Made by a program: the position numbers and the translations under genes. The notes beneath the pieces are model-generated. The model did no database searches. It worked only from the letters and a program-made list of their open reading frames with translations, and was not told the origin of the DNA. 64,000 nucleotides of DNA from Spisula solida (Eukaryota; Mollusca; Bivalvia; Venerida; Mactridae), in contig OX365955.1 in the NCBI GenBank assembly GCA_947247005.1, positions 36,993,822 to 37,057,821 of the forward strand, given 5' to 3'. Below, piece after piece: positions 1 through 13,200 of the stretch. Position 1 is the first letter of the stretch, and every line of letters starts with the position of its first letter.

Positions 1-1275
1 TCCATGGATGCCGCCCTAACATGTCTATAGCAACGTTATTTTCAACATAGATTAAACCTACATTCTATGGATGCAGGAAAAAACATAATAAACGGGTGCT
101 ATTGTTTTCTTCAATAAATTATTGAAGTTGAAACAATGATTTTTTTATCTTTAGTTATGTGTTTGGTATCACACTTGCCTTAACGTAATCGTTCACCTCT
201 GCATCCACATTGCTATGCTTTCAGTTTCCTTACACAGTTGGGAAAAATTATCATTGGATTATATAATTTAAGTAAACGTTTAATTGATAAAGGCAAGAAA
301 TAGGATAGTGCTTATTAAACCAATCCTTGTGATTCCAGAAGCCAGACCTATTGCTATACCATCCACAACTGTTTTCTAAGTTTTTTTATCACATAAAAGC
401 TTTGGTCCAATTGACCACACATGGCCCCTCTTACTCTAATTGGGTTTTTTGGCAGTCCATTTCGTTTTCTTCCTGTCCCCGTATGTCTCCCATTATTTAG
501 TCAAACCCTGTACTTTCGTTTTGATAACAACGCTGTGTTTAAATATAGGTAAACTGGCAGGTATATTTTCACACATGTATCGGTTTTTAATAAGGTGTTA
601 TAAGGAATTGATATATATTTTCTATGTAATTGTTGTCGTTTGTATCATGGAGGATATCATAAGTCGTTCGTGTCAGACGTACTATTACTATAGAGAACGT
701 CGGGAACCAGACTACTATAATCTCTAAGCAAACAGTGGTTATTCTTCAATTTATGGAAAAGTTCCATATTGCAAATCATGACTGAATTTAAGTTTTCCAC
801 CTACTGCTTTATAAATAGCAACACTGTCCTCACAATTGACACTAAGTCTTGGTGCCAAGCAAAACAGTCACGATTTGTGTATTGAACGTACGCTCTAATT
901 AAGAAACACCGGGACCAGTGCTAACAATTCAAAGTGATAATTAGTTTGAAAGATATAATTGTTCTTTTATCAGCAGCAGAACACAGGCAATGTGAAGTCG
1001 GTCAATGTAATACACGGATACACCCATTTTATATCAACCGAGCAAAGCCTTTATTTTGCCAGTCAGCTTTCCGCTGAAATATGGCAGGCATATATATGTG
1101 TGACTTAACCCGGTTTTGAACCCGGGTCGCCAGATTAAACGGCCAGCGCGCTAACCATTGAGCTGCGGGGGCATATTAACATAGTATATGTAAATTAAGA
1201 ACCTTTTCATTGATACTCATTTAACAGACATTTTCAAAACATTTTTAAATATGATTAAACAATAGAGAAAGATAC
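1..1275. other. No exon found; 3' side of the SLC6 gene
   Basis: The SLC6 gene (minus strand) must continue towards and probably past position 1, because TM12 and the C-terminus are missing. I read the minus strand here for a phase-0 exon encoding a typical TM12 and found none. The only recognisable item is a tRNA-like SINE head near 1108-1172. Confidence 0.5.
1108..1172 (-). repeat. tRNA-derived SINE head
   Basis: On the minus strand the stretch reads like a tRNA: an A-box-like GCTCAATGGTTAGCGC followed about 35 bases later by a B-box GGTTCAAAACC. It has a poor acceptor stem and no clean cloverleaf, so a SINE head or tRNA pseudogene is more likely than a working tRNA gene. Confidence 0.55.
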
Positions 1276-4200
1276 CGTAATGATGACCGGTAGAACAAAG
1301 CACCAAGCGACGTTCACAACAACAGACGGATGTCGTCCAGTCATTAAAGCAATATCTGAACAAAATCTGTTGGCGCCTGTAAAAATGGAAAAAATCATTA
1401 AGTTGTTGCTGTGAACACCGACATCACATGACAATGTCTCAGATTCCAGCGTTAAGCGTTTTTTTTATTTAGATTACAGCTGATACCGTTTTTGGCTTCA
1501 GTTAGTATTTGTAAACAAAATGACACTTTACGTGACACGTTCTATATATCTATTCAAATGTTCTCTGACCATTGCTGTTCACAAGTGTTCAATTTTTAAG
1601 GCACTTTAGCACAAAAGTGCGTACCATTGAGTATATCTGAACCCAACCGGATACGCTTGCAATATAAAACACATACATGTACTCTTGAGCACGTGCACAC
1701 GTGCGTACCATTGAGTATACCTGATCCCAACAGGATACGCTTGCATAAAAAAACACACAAAATGTTATACAGCTAATCTTACCATAAATCCAAGAAACAA
1801 GTATACATTCACACAATGCTGTTAGAGAAATGGCAAAGGCAGCAAAGTACCAGTCGACAAGAATAAACCAATATAACCCAGCCTGAAAAAACGATGGTAG
1901 CGGATAAATTTACATCAAATCTAATGTCGGATAGAATATTGTAATTAAAAGGACCATTGAAATATCAACAGAAACAATTGTAGAACGTATGTTTCAAAAC
2001 GGCAGTCAGTAATAATAAGTCCAACCAGTTTTCCAAATTTCCATTAACAATTGGTATTCCGTTTCCGTTCCGCATGCAACTGACAGCACTCTTCCACATG
2101 CAAATGTCACGGAAGCCAATAAACAAAAGTTAAAGGTGACGGACCACCCTAATCTGCCTTGTCGAACATCAGAGTTGGACCTCCCGAATAACAGCAAAGA
2201 GTTACAAGTTTTTGTTATGCGCTTATAGTTATGTTTTAGTTGGGTAACTAGTTCAACAACTTATAATAATGGCGCTCGACACATCATTCCTGACGATATA
2301 TCTCACTACAATGATATTAGAGAGAAGAGAAGAGCAGGAACAAACACTGGTACCAATATTTTCGCATCGCAATTGGTACCAGTCATTGGATGACTTACTA
2401 TATACTCTAAACAACAGGAACTAAAAAAAGAAAATTAAGGAACAAATTTGGAAAACAATCACTACTGTAGAACCTGTATTAACAAGTAATTAATAATTGC
2501 AAGCAATACAGAAGTCCCCTTTCGGTTTTAAGCCATTTTTAATGTTTCTGTAGCCATAGCAACCACAATTTTGGTCGGAATCAAAATATGTTTGGACGTG
2601 CATTATCCCCTTATCGCCCCCTATCCACATACCAAGTTTCATAAACCTAGCTTGGAAACTGTATGAGTTATGTCAGGATCCAGATTTTAGACAGAATGAC
2701 GGACGGACTGACGGAAGGCAAACCTATAGTCCCCTCCGGTCAAAAATCGGTAGGGGACTAAAAATTTTAATGCAGACTCTACTATAGTCAATTATTTTTT
2801 TCAAATTTTGTTTTCATTTTTTTTCAATTATGCAAGTTCCTGTGTCTAACCGGGCATACTTGAGTTGTTTAAGAATTGGGAATATTACCGATGTAACGAG
2901 TAAGAGTCCAGGTATGAACAGTAATACACCCAGAACTGCCGAAACTATCACCCTGTGCTGACGGAATGTCTGAGGCCGCCAATCAAGAATCGGGTTACAC
3001 AATGTTTCAAACGCTCCAAACTGAAAAGAGTAATTCATTAACACCACGCCAAGTATGGCATTATGAGACATTCACTATAGCGTTTAATTAATACATAGAG
3101 AGTACATGTATTTGAGGTTCGAACATTCCTGTAATTATTATCGCTTAAACAAATTTTATTTCACTTAAATATGCAATAGATAAAATACAAACATTATTAC
3201 TACAGAAAAGAGATCTGATCGGAATCTTTCAGAGGCTTATTGAGATCATTTCTCGTCAGATAATAATTTACGTATTTTAACAGGGCACTTGGTTATGGAG
3301 GGCATGTTACCAATTTAAGTTAAATTTATGGTAAAAAGCAGGACAAGCAGATGAAGAATTTATACGTACAATGACTGATAAATACAATCGTATACATCGT
3401 TGATGAAAGTGGTTCAGCATTTTCTGGCTAAAAATAATACACCACCCACTCTTCTTGTTCCAATTATAGTTAAACGAATATATTCTTACAATTATATGCG
3501 TATATATTTATCTACAATTACGTGTTTTATTAGTAGTTAAAAATAGAATAGAAAATTAGACAGGGAAGGCAGCTCTCAACTTAAACAGCGGAGCACAGAA
3601 AACATAACGTCGCGTACTGCAATTACATGACACAATGCCCAACATACGACTGGATGAGAAATTGAACTTAACGCTGAAGGTCCAAGTAAACCATTGCTAT
3701 ACAGTGTATATATCATAGCGTCACAAGCAATAGCATATCTCTATTACGACATAATATCTCGTACGTCTGTCATAAATTCTATTGAATATTAGCGGTGTAA
3801 CGGAGACTAACCAGGGGACGGAAAGTACATGTATATGTAGCATTATAAAATACAGAAATGTTAAGCCTAGGTCCCGCTGAACATTTTTGCCTCGGCGACG
3901 TATTCCCGATTTAAATTAATGAGCTATCATGACATCGGGAACAGGTTCCTCATAGTCTAGGGGAAGCTTCGAGGAAGTCATGAGACAGTTTGTGATACCG
4001 AAAGGAATTGTGATGAATCGAGTGGTATCGGAATAAATCGGGAGAACATCGCGATGTGGAATTCCTCAGGGGGACATGGGCTTTAAATGATAAATTACAT
4101 TCAATTGAACAAAGGAACATCTTGACTAATACTGACCTGAGTGTCAATACCAAAAACATGAGTGTAACAAAGAATATAACAGCCCAGAGGTTATACTGAC

Positions 4201-7200
4201 CTGAGTGTCGATACCAACAAACATGAGTGTAACAAAGAATATAACAGCCCAGAGGTTAGGAAACGGCAACGTACTCAATGCTTCGGGATAGGCAACAAAA
4301 GCAAGTCCTGGACCTAGTAAACAAAAAACATGATACATTAATTACGTTTACGGCACACGATAAATCTCCAGGCAAAAAGACCTTGCTATCTTTTATTCAT
4401 AATCTATAATATACACTTGACTATTTACCGAAGATCTTGTCTACCAGTAAGTATGTGTTTGATTCCAAGCTTTCGCTGGTTCCGTTTTCGTGTGACAAAG
4501 CTTTCGCTGGTTCCGTTTTCGTGTGACATTGGTTACGGTATTTTGGCTGTGTCATGCAGCCCATTTATTCTCCGCGTCATAGGGTAAATTCATATTGTAT
4601 TCTGTCCTCTTTCCAGTGGTGAATATGCAAGCGTGTAGTTGTGGAAATACAAATTAACGCATAGATATACAAGCAACCGAATTTGATCAGCAGGTACTAT
4701 TTTCATTTGTATTGGGATAATTTAATATTAATTTATATAAATGCATTGATTTCATTTCAATACATGAAAACTAATCAATTTACTAACTATTGGTTGATTC
4801 GTTCGTATAAACAGTGGTAAACTAAGATTTTATATCGGTACCTGAAAATGGCAATTTATCCAACGGCGTTCCAGTTTGTTTTGACAAATATCCAAGCACA
4901 GAGAAAACCACAGCACCGCCAAATATGGCGGTAAAACCATCTAGTATACAGACTATAACAGTACTCCTGTAGGAACAATATGTTGTGGTCAATCAACATA
5001 ATAATGCGTACATCACATGGTTAGACTGAAAACTGTGCATAACGGGTAAACGGCATAGGTGGATGTAACAGAGTGATACCATTTTTGCCGACATCAAACC
5101 ACTTCGCACCCATCTACGAGAGGTGCCCCACTTATATTTGAACACCGTTGAATATCCGATATTTTCATGATGACCCGATATAAATAAAATAACTCTTTTG
5201 AACCGCGTAAAATAATGTGTCAGGTAACATGTGCACTCACTATTGCTTTGTTTGCAATTATGATTCGAGTCGAAATTAGCAATTTTGAAGAGGATGTGGC
5301 GTTTGGCTTTTTGAAGGGCGAATGCTCCTTAAGAAGCACCAAGAAGGTGCTAATAGATCATGGATATACCGTTTCTGTGACGACTATCAGTATTTGTCGT
5401 CCATAGAAGGGTGTTTTACGTTCTCTTGGTCTAATACGTGAAATGACACAAAATATTAAAAAATGCCAAAAAGTGACGATTTCTTCAAAAATCGTACTCA
5501 TGGGTTATTTGATAACTAGGATAACTCCAATAATCAAAATGGGGAATGCAATGAAGGTAGGAGTATCCTTCGAAACTACTTATCAAGTAATTTTAGAAAT
5601 TGGCGAATGCCAAACTCTAAAAACGGTCGATGTTCACCAAAAAAATCCAAGGGAGACAATCGTTTTTAACCCCATGCATGCTTTAATGGAACGGTAATTT
5701 CGATAACCGTGTCATCTCTGTTGAGATAATGCTTTATCATTGAGATTTTTACGGTAACAGAACAGATTGCTATTTGAGAAATGCCTACGAGACTTATCAA
5801 AAAGTTCTCACCCGGTTGCATGACTTGTGCTGTTGTTTGTTAAAACTAATAAAATAGAACTCATATTCATTCTACAAAGGGTCAAATAAGCACACAGTAC
5901 TATGCTCCTAACGTTTAAAATAGTTTTTGGACAAAATGTTTGCCACGTCTCGCTCCTGACGACAATGCCAGGAACATGGTGTTTTGGTCAAGACTCAGCT
6001 TCATACCCCACCACAATCACGAGATTCGTTACCTTAAGAACATGAATTCCAAGCATATTACACCAGAATAGTGAATACCAAAGTCGTACAATCCTGTATT
6101 CATAAACTTTGGAATCTTAACGATAAAACAGCATTGATAACGATCAATCAATGTTTACACCATCAATCGGGGTTTACAGTCTTAAAAAAGCCCAATTCGA
6201 TGCCCCTTCCAAATTGTTAATTTTGGGCCTAACTAAACTGCAAAAATAAAAAACAGTGAGTGCATATGTTAGTCGACACATTAATATACATAGCTGCATA
6301 GAGACATTTCGATTATAGCGTGTCAGCATGAAAATATCGGATGTTCAACGGTGTTCAAATATAAGTGGGGCACCTCTCGTATTCGAATTACTCATGTGAT
6401 GTAAATATGATTTGTATATGAGGATGCATTTAGCTGGTTTTCAAAAGGTGGATCTACACAGGTGACTATTTATGACAAAAATGATGCTCAAATTAATAGG
6501 AACCTGATGTCGCCAAAGGCTGGCTTAATAACCTGCGTTTTCTAGACTCGTTTGAGAAGTGTTGATCTCCTATAATAACTCATGACGGACCCTATACTAG
6601 TAAATCTCTCTAGTTGAGCCCCGACTATCAAATGCATCATTTGAAGAAAAAACAGTGTCATACTCTCACTTTGCACAAACATTGGTCCGATATGCATATA
6701 TCGTGTTATATCTACACAAACAAACAATGAAACATACCTTAGAGCATTCTGGTGAAACTTGTTGAAGCTTGCCATGGTTATCACGGTACCCCAAGCAGCA
6801 CCGAGGGAAAAGAAACACTGAATGGCTGATTCAACCCATATCTGGAGGAAAACATTCCATTCACCATCCGTAAAATCAAAGTTTAAAAAAAGATGACCAA
6901 TATCGTTCACCAGGATGCTAGAATTTCGCCTTTTTAAAAAGAACACTATCCACGTAAGTGCCGGATACAGCTGGCAAATTTAAGACATCTGCAGACATTG
7001 GATAGCTAGTCAATCACACAAATTTGCAAACCGTTTAACGGCGTGTTTCAACATTTCAGTCACACGGACGACTTGTCGGTATTATTTCAGTTCAACTGAC
7101 AAGCTGTTGCGGTCATGAAAGCAGTCGATTCCACCGAAGAACATAAGAAGTAGCACAGCCCAGTAGCTGAATCCTTATCCCCGGTGACATGGACTTGTTT

Positions 7201-10200
7201 GAAAAGTTTGAATGTATTGTGTATCGACAAAACAATTCGTGCAATGTAAATGGAAAATATAAAACCTGTCCATGTTTGAGCCTGGATAAATCCGGAATGA
7301 GGTAGATCTTGAGTCCGTCCCACGCCCCGTCAAGTGTGGCAGCACGTACAAGGAGCACGGTCAGTAATATATAAGGTAACGTAGCGGTAACGTAAACAAC
7401 CTGGTTGTAAAAACAAAAAAAAACATCTTTATAAAATAATGTGAATGCTTTTGCCCTGCATCAGACTTGTTAAAAACTACGGAGACCAAGTTATAATATT
7501 TAGTCTTTACTGTATATGCGCACTCATGTAAGATTGAATGCCCTGTAATAATACAATAACCGCAGGCTCAGATATCCATGCAAATCCTTGTAAGATAAGC
7601 ACATTGCATTCGATTTTTTTTGCAAATGAGTGTGAGTGTATGTATCACATATATATTAAGTGTACAACACACAAAAAGCACAAGGGGTATTGAACATCAA
7701 TTACGTTATCGTGTCCAAACATTTTGTTATTTGTTTTGTATATTTGTTTTATCTCATGTACAAATGTATTACCTTTCCTACAGATTTCACACCTTTCGCT
7801 AAACATGCGATGACTATAACCCAGCTGAGAAACAGACAACCCGCTATTTTTGGTTCCAATGTACCAAACTCATATATATCGTCCGATTTCCTCAATACGT
7901 GCCTTCTGGAAAGAATGAAACAGAACACCATGTAAACTAGGTTGCCACCGGTCTTTGCCTAGACACATCAATTAAAATTCTAAATTTAGTTCTAACATTT
8001 GTGCACATGTCTTCACTTACACCAGCTGTGTACTGTAATTGATTTGATTTCAATGGGACACAATATCGTGGTTTTGGTGAAAAAGACCATTTCGGGGGGG
8101 GGGGGGTAATTTCAAGGATTTTGGATTTCATTAAAAATTGCAAGGTCAAAATTAACACATATCAGAAATCAAACAAATATCAAATATATATGAGTATGTT
8201 TCATTGCATTTTGATACTTGTAGAATTTATATGCAAATAAACTTCCCAAAAAACCAACATCTGGGAGTAAGCTTTCAATGTATTAATCAAATAATACGGT
8301 GTGTGCCTGTTGAAATGTACATGTACACTACTGTATAGTTATAATGAAGCCAATGTAACAATTTCTTAAGGGTAATATGAACTAATGCACAGCATACTTT
8401 TAGCGGGCTATGTCAGTTGTCCTACATTATTTGTAACATGCTCATCTAGTAATGGATTTTTTGGTGATGCATAACTTCACAAAAAATTGTTTGGTTACGA
8501 AGTTACGAATCTGGAGCAAGCCGTTTCCAAAAGGCGCTACCGAGCGCTTTCCTACGTCTATGCAACCTATCGAAGCGGTTCGTTGCACAAGAAAGCGCTC
8601 GAGAGCGGTTTGATACGAAATATTGGGTACAAAGTAGCAAAAGACGATACAAACCTGCTATCGTTTGTCAGTCCGAATGAACATTTGTCAGCCCGATCAA
8701 AATGAAAATATATCTGTCTGTGGATAATGCACGTTTTTCAATTTGTTTAATTCTAGGTCTACTTAATGCAGGGGTAACTAATTTAAAAATGAATAATTAG
8801 ATATAAACACAGATAACAACTGATTTCAAATAGGCCTTATTTGATATTTTACCTTTTTTTAATGGGTTGCATGAGCATACCAGACAGTACTTTTGTTCAA
8901 AAGAAAAGGCTATTTTCATTTCAATTAATCATATTACGATTAAATATATAACATCTTTAATCTTAATCGCCTATTTTGTTAAATAAACCCTGCAAATCGT
9001 CACAACATAAAAGAGATTTAGACGGAAAATTACGGGTTTTATTGTATCCAATAACGACAACAACACCATGTAATTAGTTTTCGCGACCTTTATCCCGCGA
9101 TTATTTTTTGACGATTTTGGAGGGATTTTTTTATTACATCTCGGCGAGGAATTACGAAAATGCATTCGTTTTACTTTCTTTACAATAACCTACAACTACG
9201 ATGTGAATTAACACCGTCCGGTCAAGATACGTAAATACCCGAAACGGACTTTAATTAATTGTATTGCAAACTTTGCGATGGGAAATAACCTAAACATGTG
9301 TCTTTTTTATTAGATTTTCTTAAGATTGGTTGATATTTCGCACATATGAAAGATTCCCGTTGGACTTACTTCGTAATCTCAGAGTAATCATGTGTCTCAT
9401 AACAGTTTGTAGCATCGTTTATGCACTACAAATGTTAAAAATTCCTGTCGAATCGAGCAAGAAAATGGCTGCCATTTTTGTTTTTCTAACCTATGGAAAA
9501 GAGTGTGTCGCATCTATTCGGGTTGCACCGCAACCATGGAAGACTGATAATTTTATTTTTATTTTCTAGAAAGGGGCCTATTCTAGTTTTTGGAGTATTT
9601 TAAAACATCATTAAAAAATAAAAGAAAATTTATGAGCTACAGAATATCGCATTTTAAATAACTTTTGTTATTCAATTGGTAGCCATTTTCAGTAACGTTC
9701 CGTCAGTGCGGAATTGTGACACAAATTTTCAGATCCATTAGTGAATTCAAACTCTGACCAAACCACGTGCACAGGTGTTACCATAAACCGGATCTTATCC
9801 GTTGGGCTTCGCCCAACGTATAGTCCGCTATAAAACATATTTATAAACGTGGTCCCACGTACGAAAGTACAAAAAGTTCAGTTACTCTAATGTTGACTGC
9901 AAATATCACCAGTATGCACAGAGGGGAAAGAGCAATGATTATATAGTCGCGAAAACTGGGTATGATGGAAAGTAAATATCAAATAGCAATGTAACGATCG
10001 ATCCGAACATCCGGATACATATCCGGATGTATCCGGATGGCTATGGCTGATTCGGATATGCAGATACTTGATTCGGTCAATTTTTACATCCCTAGTTTGT
10101 AGGTTTCCTTGAGACGAACCAGTATAGCGACCACTGTCTGATTCATGCGTGCATCCGATAAAGTGACTAAACTGGTCGGAACAATGCAACTTTTGACTCA

Positions 10201-13200
10201 TGCATAGGGATTTGTTTCGGTTCCATATGCCATTTTTTTCTCAATCAGTTACGCCCTAAATAACCTGCGCGGTGTTGATAAGCCTAAGTCCAATTTTACT
10301 AATCTACTCAACATACTCCCAAAATTGTGTACCAGCTGTTTCGAAAGTCACGTTTCTTGTGTTCAAATCATAAAGCTTTTGCGTAAGGTTGGTGTTAGTA
10401 TCTGGAATAAAATAACAGTAAGAAACACTGCCAAGATTCAATATACATATACATACGAACAACACGTGTATATAGATGTTTAGCTGATGCAATTAAACAC
10501 CAGGTTGCGTGCGCTCAACGTACTCGCGCATGTCATTTGCATGTATGCATACGATTTCACACACATTGTTTTCCAGCGTTGGGTTTTGATTTAGTATAAA
10601 CAATTTAACAAGAGGGCCCAAAGGGCCTTAGGTCGCTCGCCTGTCGTACTAGACTAAGTGCATGCACACCCCTATGGTGACCCTACACATTTTCTGAATA
10701 AAATGTAAGAAAATTCAGCCTCTATTGCAAGTTTTTTTATGATTTGACCATGTGACCTAGCTTTAGACCCCAGATGACTTAATTAATATCACACTTTACC
10801 TAGTTTGTGCTGAGATGATCATTAGGACCAAATTTCATAAAGATTAACTCTGGTGACTACACAAGGTTTTTCTATGATTTGACCTATAATTTAAACAAAA
10901 TATTTACGAATATTTTCCGCCATATAACTGTACAAATACATGCTATAAAGCCAAAACAATACCTAAACACTTAAAAAATATTTTAAAAAAAAATAAAAAT
11001 TATGGTTCCAGTGTGGTTTGAACCCACGACCCTCAGGAAAATGTCAATTGACATTGTGAGTTTTATAATTGACAGTGTGACCTTGTTTTTGATCCCAGAT
11101 GACCCAAAATCGAACTTTACCTAGATTTTGTTGACATGATCATTGTGACCAAGTTTCTTAAAGATTTATAAAAAAAATATGACCTCCAGTGACTACACAA
11201 GGTTTTTCTATAACTTGACCTAGTTTTTGACCTAGTTTTTGATAACCCAATATCGAACTTGACCTAGAGTGTTGAGATGATCATTGTGACCAAGTTTCGT
11301 AAAGATTAGGCCAAAATTGTGACCTCTAGAGAGGACACAACCCAATTGTTGACGAACGGACGGACGACGGACGAAGAGTGATCACAAAGCTCACTCTGTC
11401 ACTTTGTGACAGGTTAGCTAAAATAGAGAAATCCAAGAAATATAACGAGAAATCAGTAAGTATATTTAGTGTGGCTCGGCTTGTTAAACTATGCTCTACG
11501 AGAGGTGTTCAACTTATATTTGAACAGAATTGAACATATATAAATTTCACATCGAAATCGAATTGTGTCTGTTAAATAGTGTATAATAATGCATCAAGAG
11601 ATAATAACAAACATTGTAAAATGTATAAAAAAGTATGTAATATCCTTAAAACAGAATCAACTATTGTATCGAGTGTGATGATTTTGCATTTTTAAGGCCA
11701 ATTTTAAAACCTCGAAGTGCTGATGCTTACAATTCGCTTCTCTAATCGATGTTTCAATATTCTCCCGATTGAAATTATATTGATGTTACATCAGGAGATT
11801 TCGGTTATACTGTTTGGGTATGATATAATTCCCAGTATAATTCATAAGGTACTTTATGACATATTTTGTATGGTGACAGGAAATTCAGTATTGGGGAAAA
11901 CCCTGTCTTTGGCATGTTACCAGGAAAAGGACGTGTCACATTTTTGTCGAACAAAAACATTTAAACCTTTTGCATAAATAAAATATGCGTTCAATTTTGT
12001 CCCTTTCAAACAGTTTGAGTTCCGCTTTTCGAAATATCAAACACAAGACCATGTCATGAAAGCGGCCGCGAATACACCAAGCTTAACTAACTCCAACTTA
12101 TGTATATCATCATGACCCTTTCTAAAATAGCAGACTCTGTCTATGTAATAATTTCCTCTAAGATAAAACATTAACTCCACAGGGACGACACATTTTTTCC
12201 ATTCACAGTTCTGTAGTCGCTTATAAAGCCTCCAATACCTTTCTCTGTACTCTTTGTTTTGCCTGGCATTGAGCTAATGAATACCGCATTGTTCTGAAAT
12301 TCTGCATCTAACATTTTCGAAATAATTCGATTGAAAGTCGCTACTGATACTTACAACTTCGCTGCCATCCAACCTTGGGGTATTGGATTTGTCATAGATA
12401 TCACAGAACCAATGGACATGGCGATTGCAGGTTTCGACCATTTTTGGTGATTTTTAATATGTGGTGCCATTTCGCATAAACACGCAGGTGAACGTATATC
12501 ACCCTTCATATGACAAATATTACTGATTGTCTTCACTGACATGGGTAATTCATAAGATACCAACCATTTTTTATGCTTCTATATGGGCATTTTGTCTTAA
12601 AAACCCAAACTAAATGACCTCTTGAAGATGGTTGATTTTGGTTAGAAAAATAATGCAAATATGAAACAAAATGAGTGTATTTACTACCTAACATACTTTC
12701 TGAAACGTTCCAATAGAAATAAATCGATTTTATTGTGTATGGCAAAATCCGATGTTCAGTTTTGTTCAAATATAAGTTGAACACCTCTCATAGTTCAATG
12801 AGAACGTTTTACTCTGGGATCATCAAAATGTTACACACTTGGGTAACCCAGTAACCATGAGAATGTTCAACTCTGAGATAGCACCGAAAACATTAATATG
12901 TGATAAGTTGCTTCTCAAGCAAGAAATACACATCTAAATACAGCCCAGAAGTACTGACGGGAAATCCCATAAGTCCCCCGCTCACGGAAGTTCCTGTCAC
13001 TATCAATGCGCTTTTATTGTCTTACGGTTATTATTGTCAAAAAGGGGGTGCTATCTCAATAATGGAACTTTAACTTGCTGAACTGTAACAGTTGACAAGT
13101 TTAGTATCTCATTCTATAAAGTCTATTCATTCATTGCATGGTGATGATGACTCTGTCCTCAAAATTAAAACACCACGAGTAATGACCTTTCTTTCAAACT

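Noticed and set aside
301..395. Possible TM12 exon of the SLC6 gene
   Set aside because: A hydrophobic frame exists on the minus strand after an AG, but phase 0 hits a stop and the usual tryptophan-rich TM12 pattern is absent.
9800..9818. GTTGGGC-TTC-GCCCAAC hairpin as a terminator
   Set aside because: A short palindrome in a eukaryotic intron; rho-independent termination does not apply and no gene ends here.
10004..10040. Repeated CATCCGGAT palindromes as an operator
   Set aside because: They look like simple palindromic repeat debris in an SLC6 intron, without neighbouring promoter signals.
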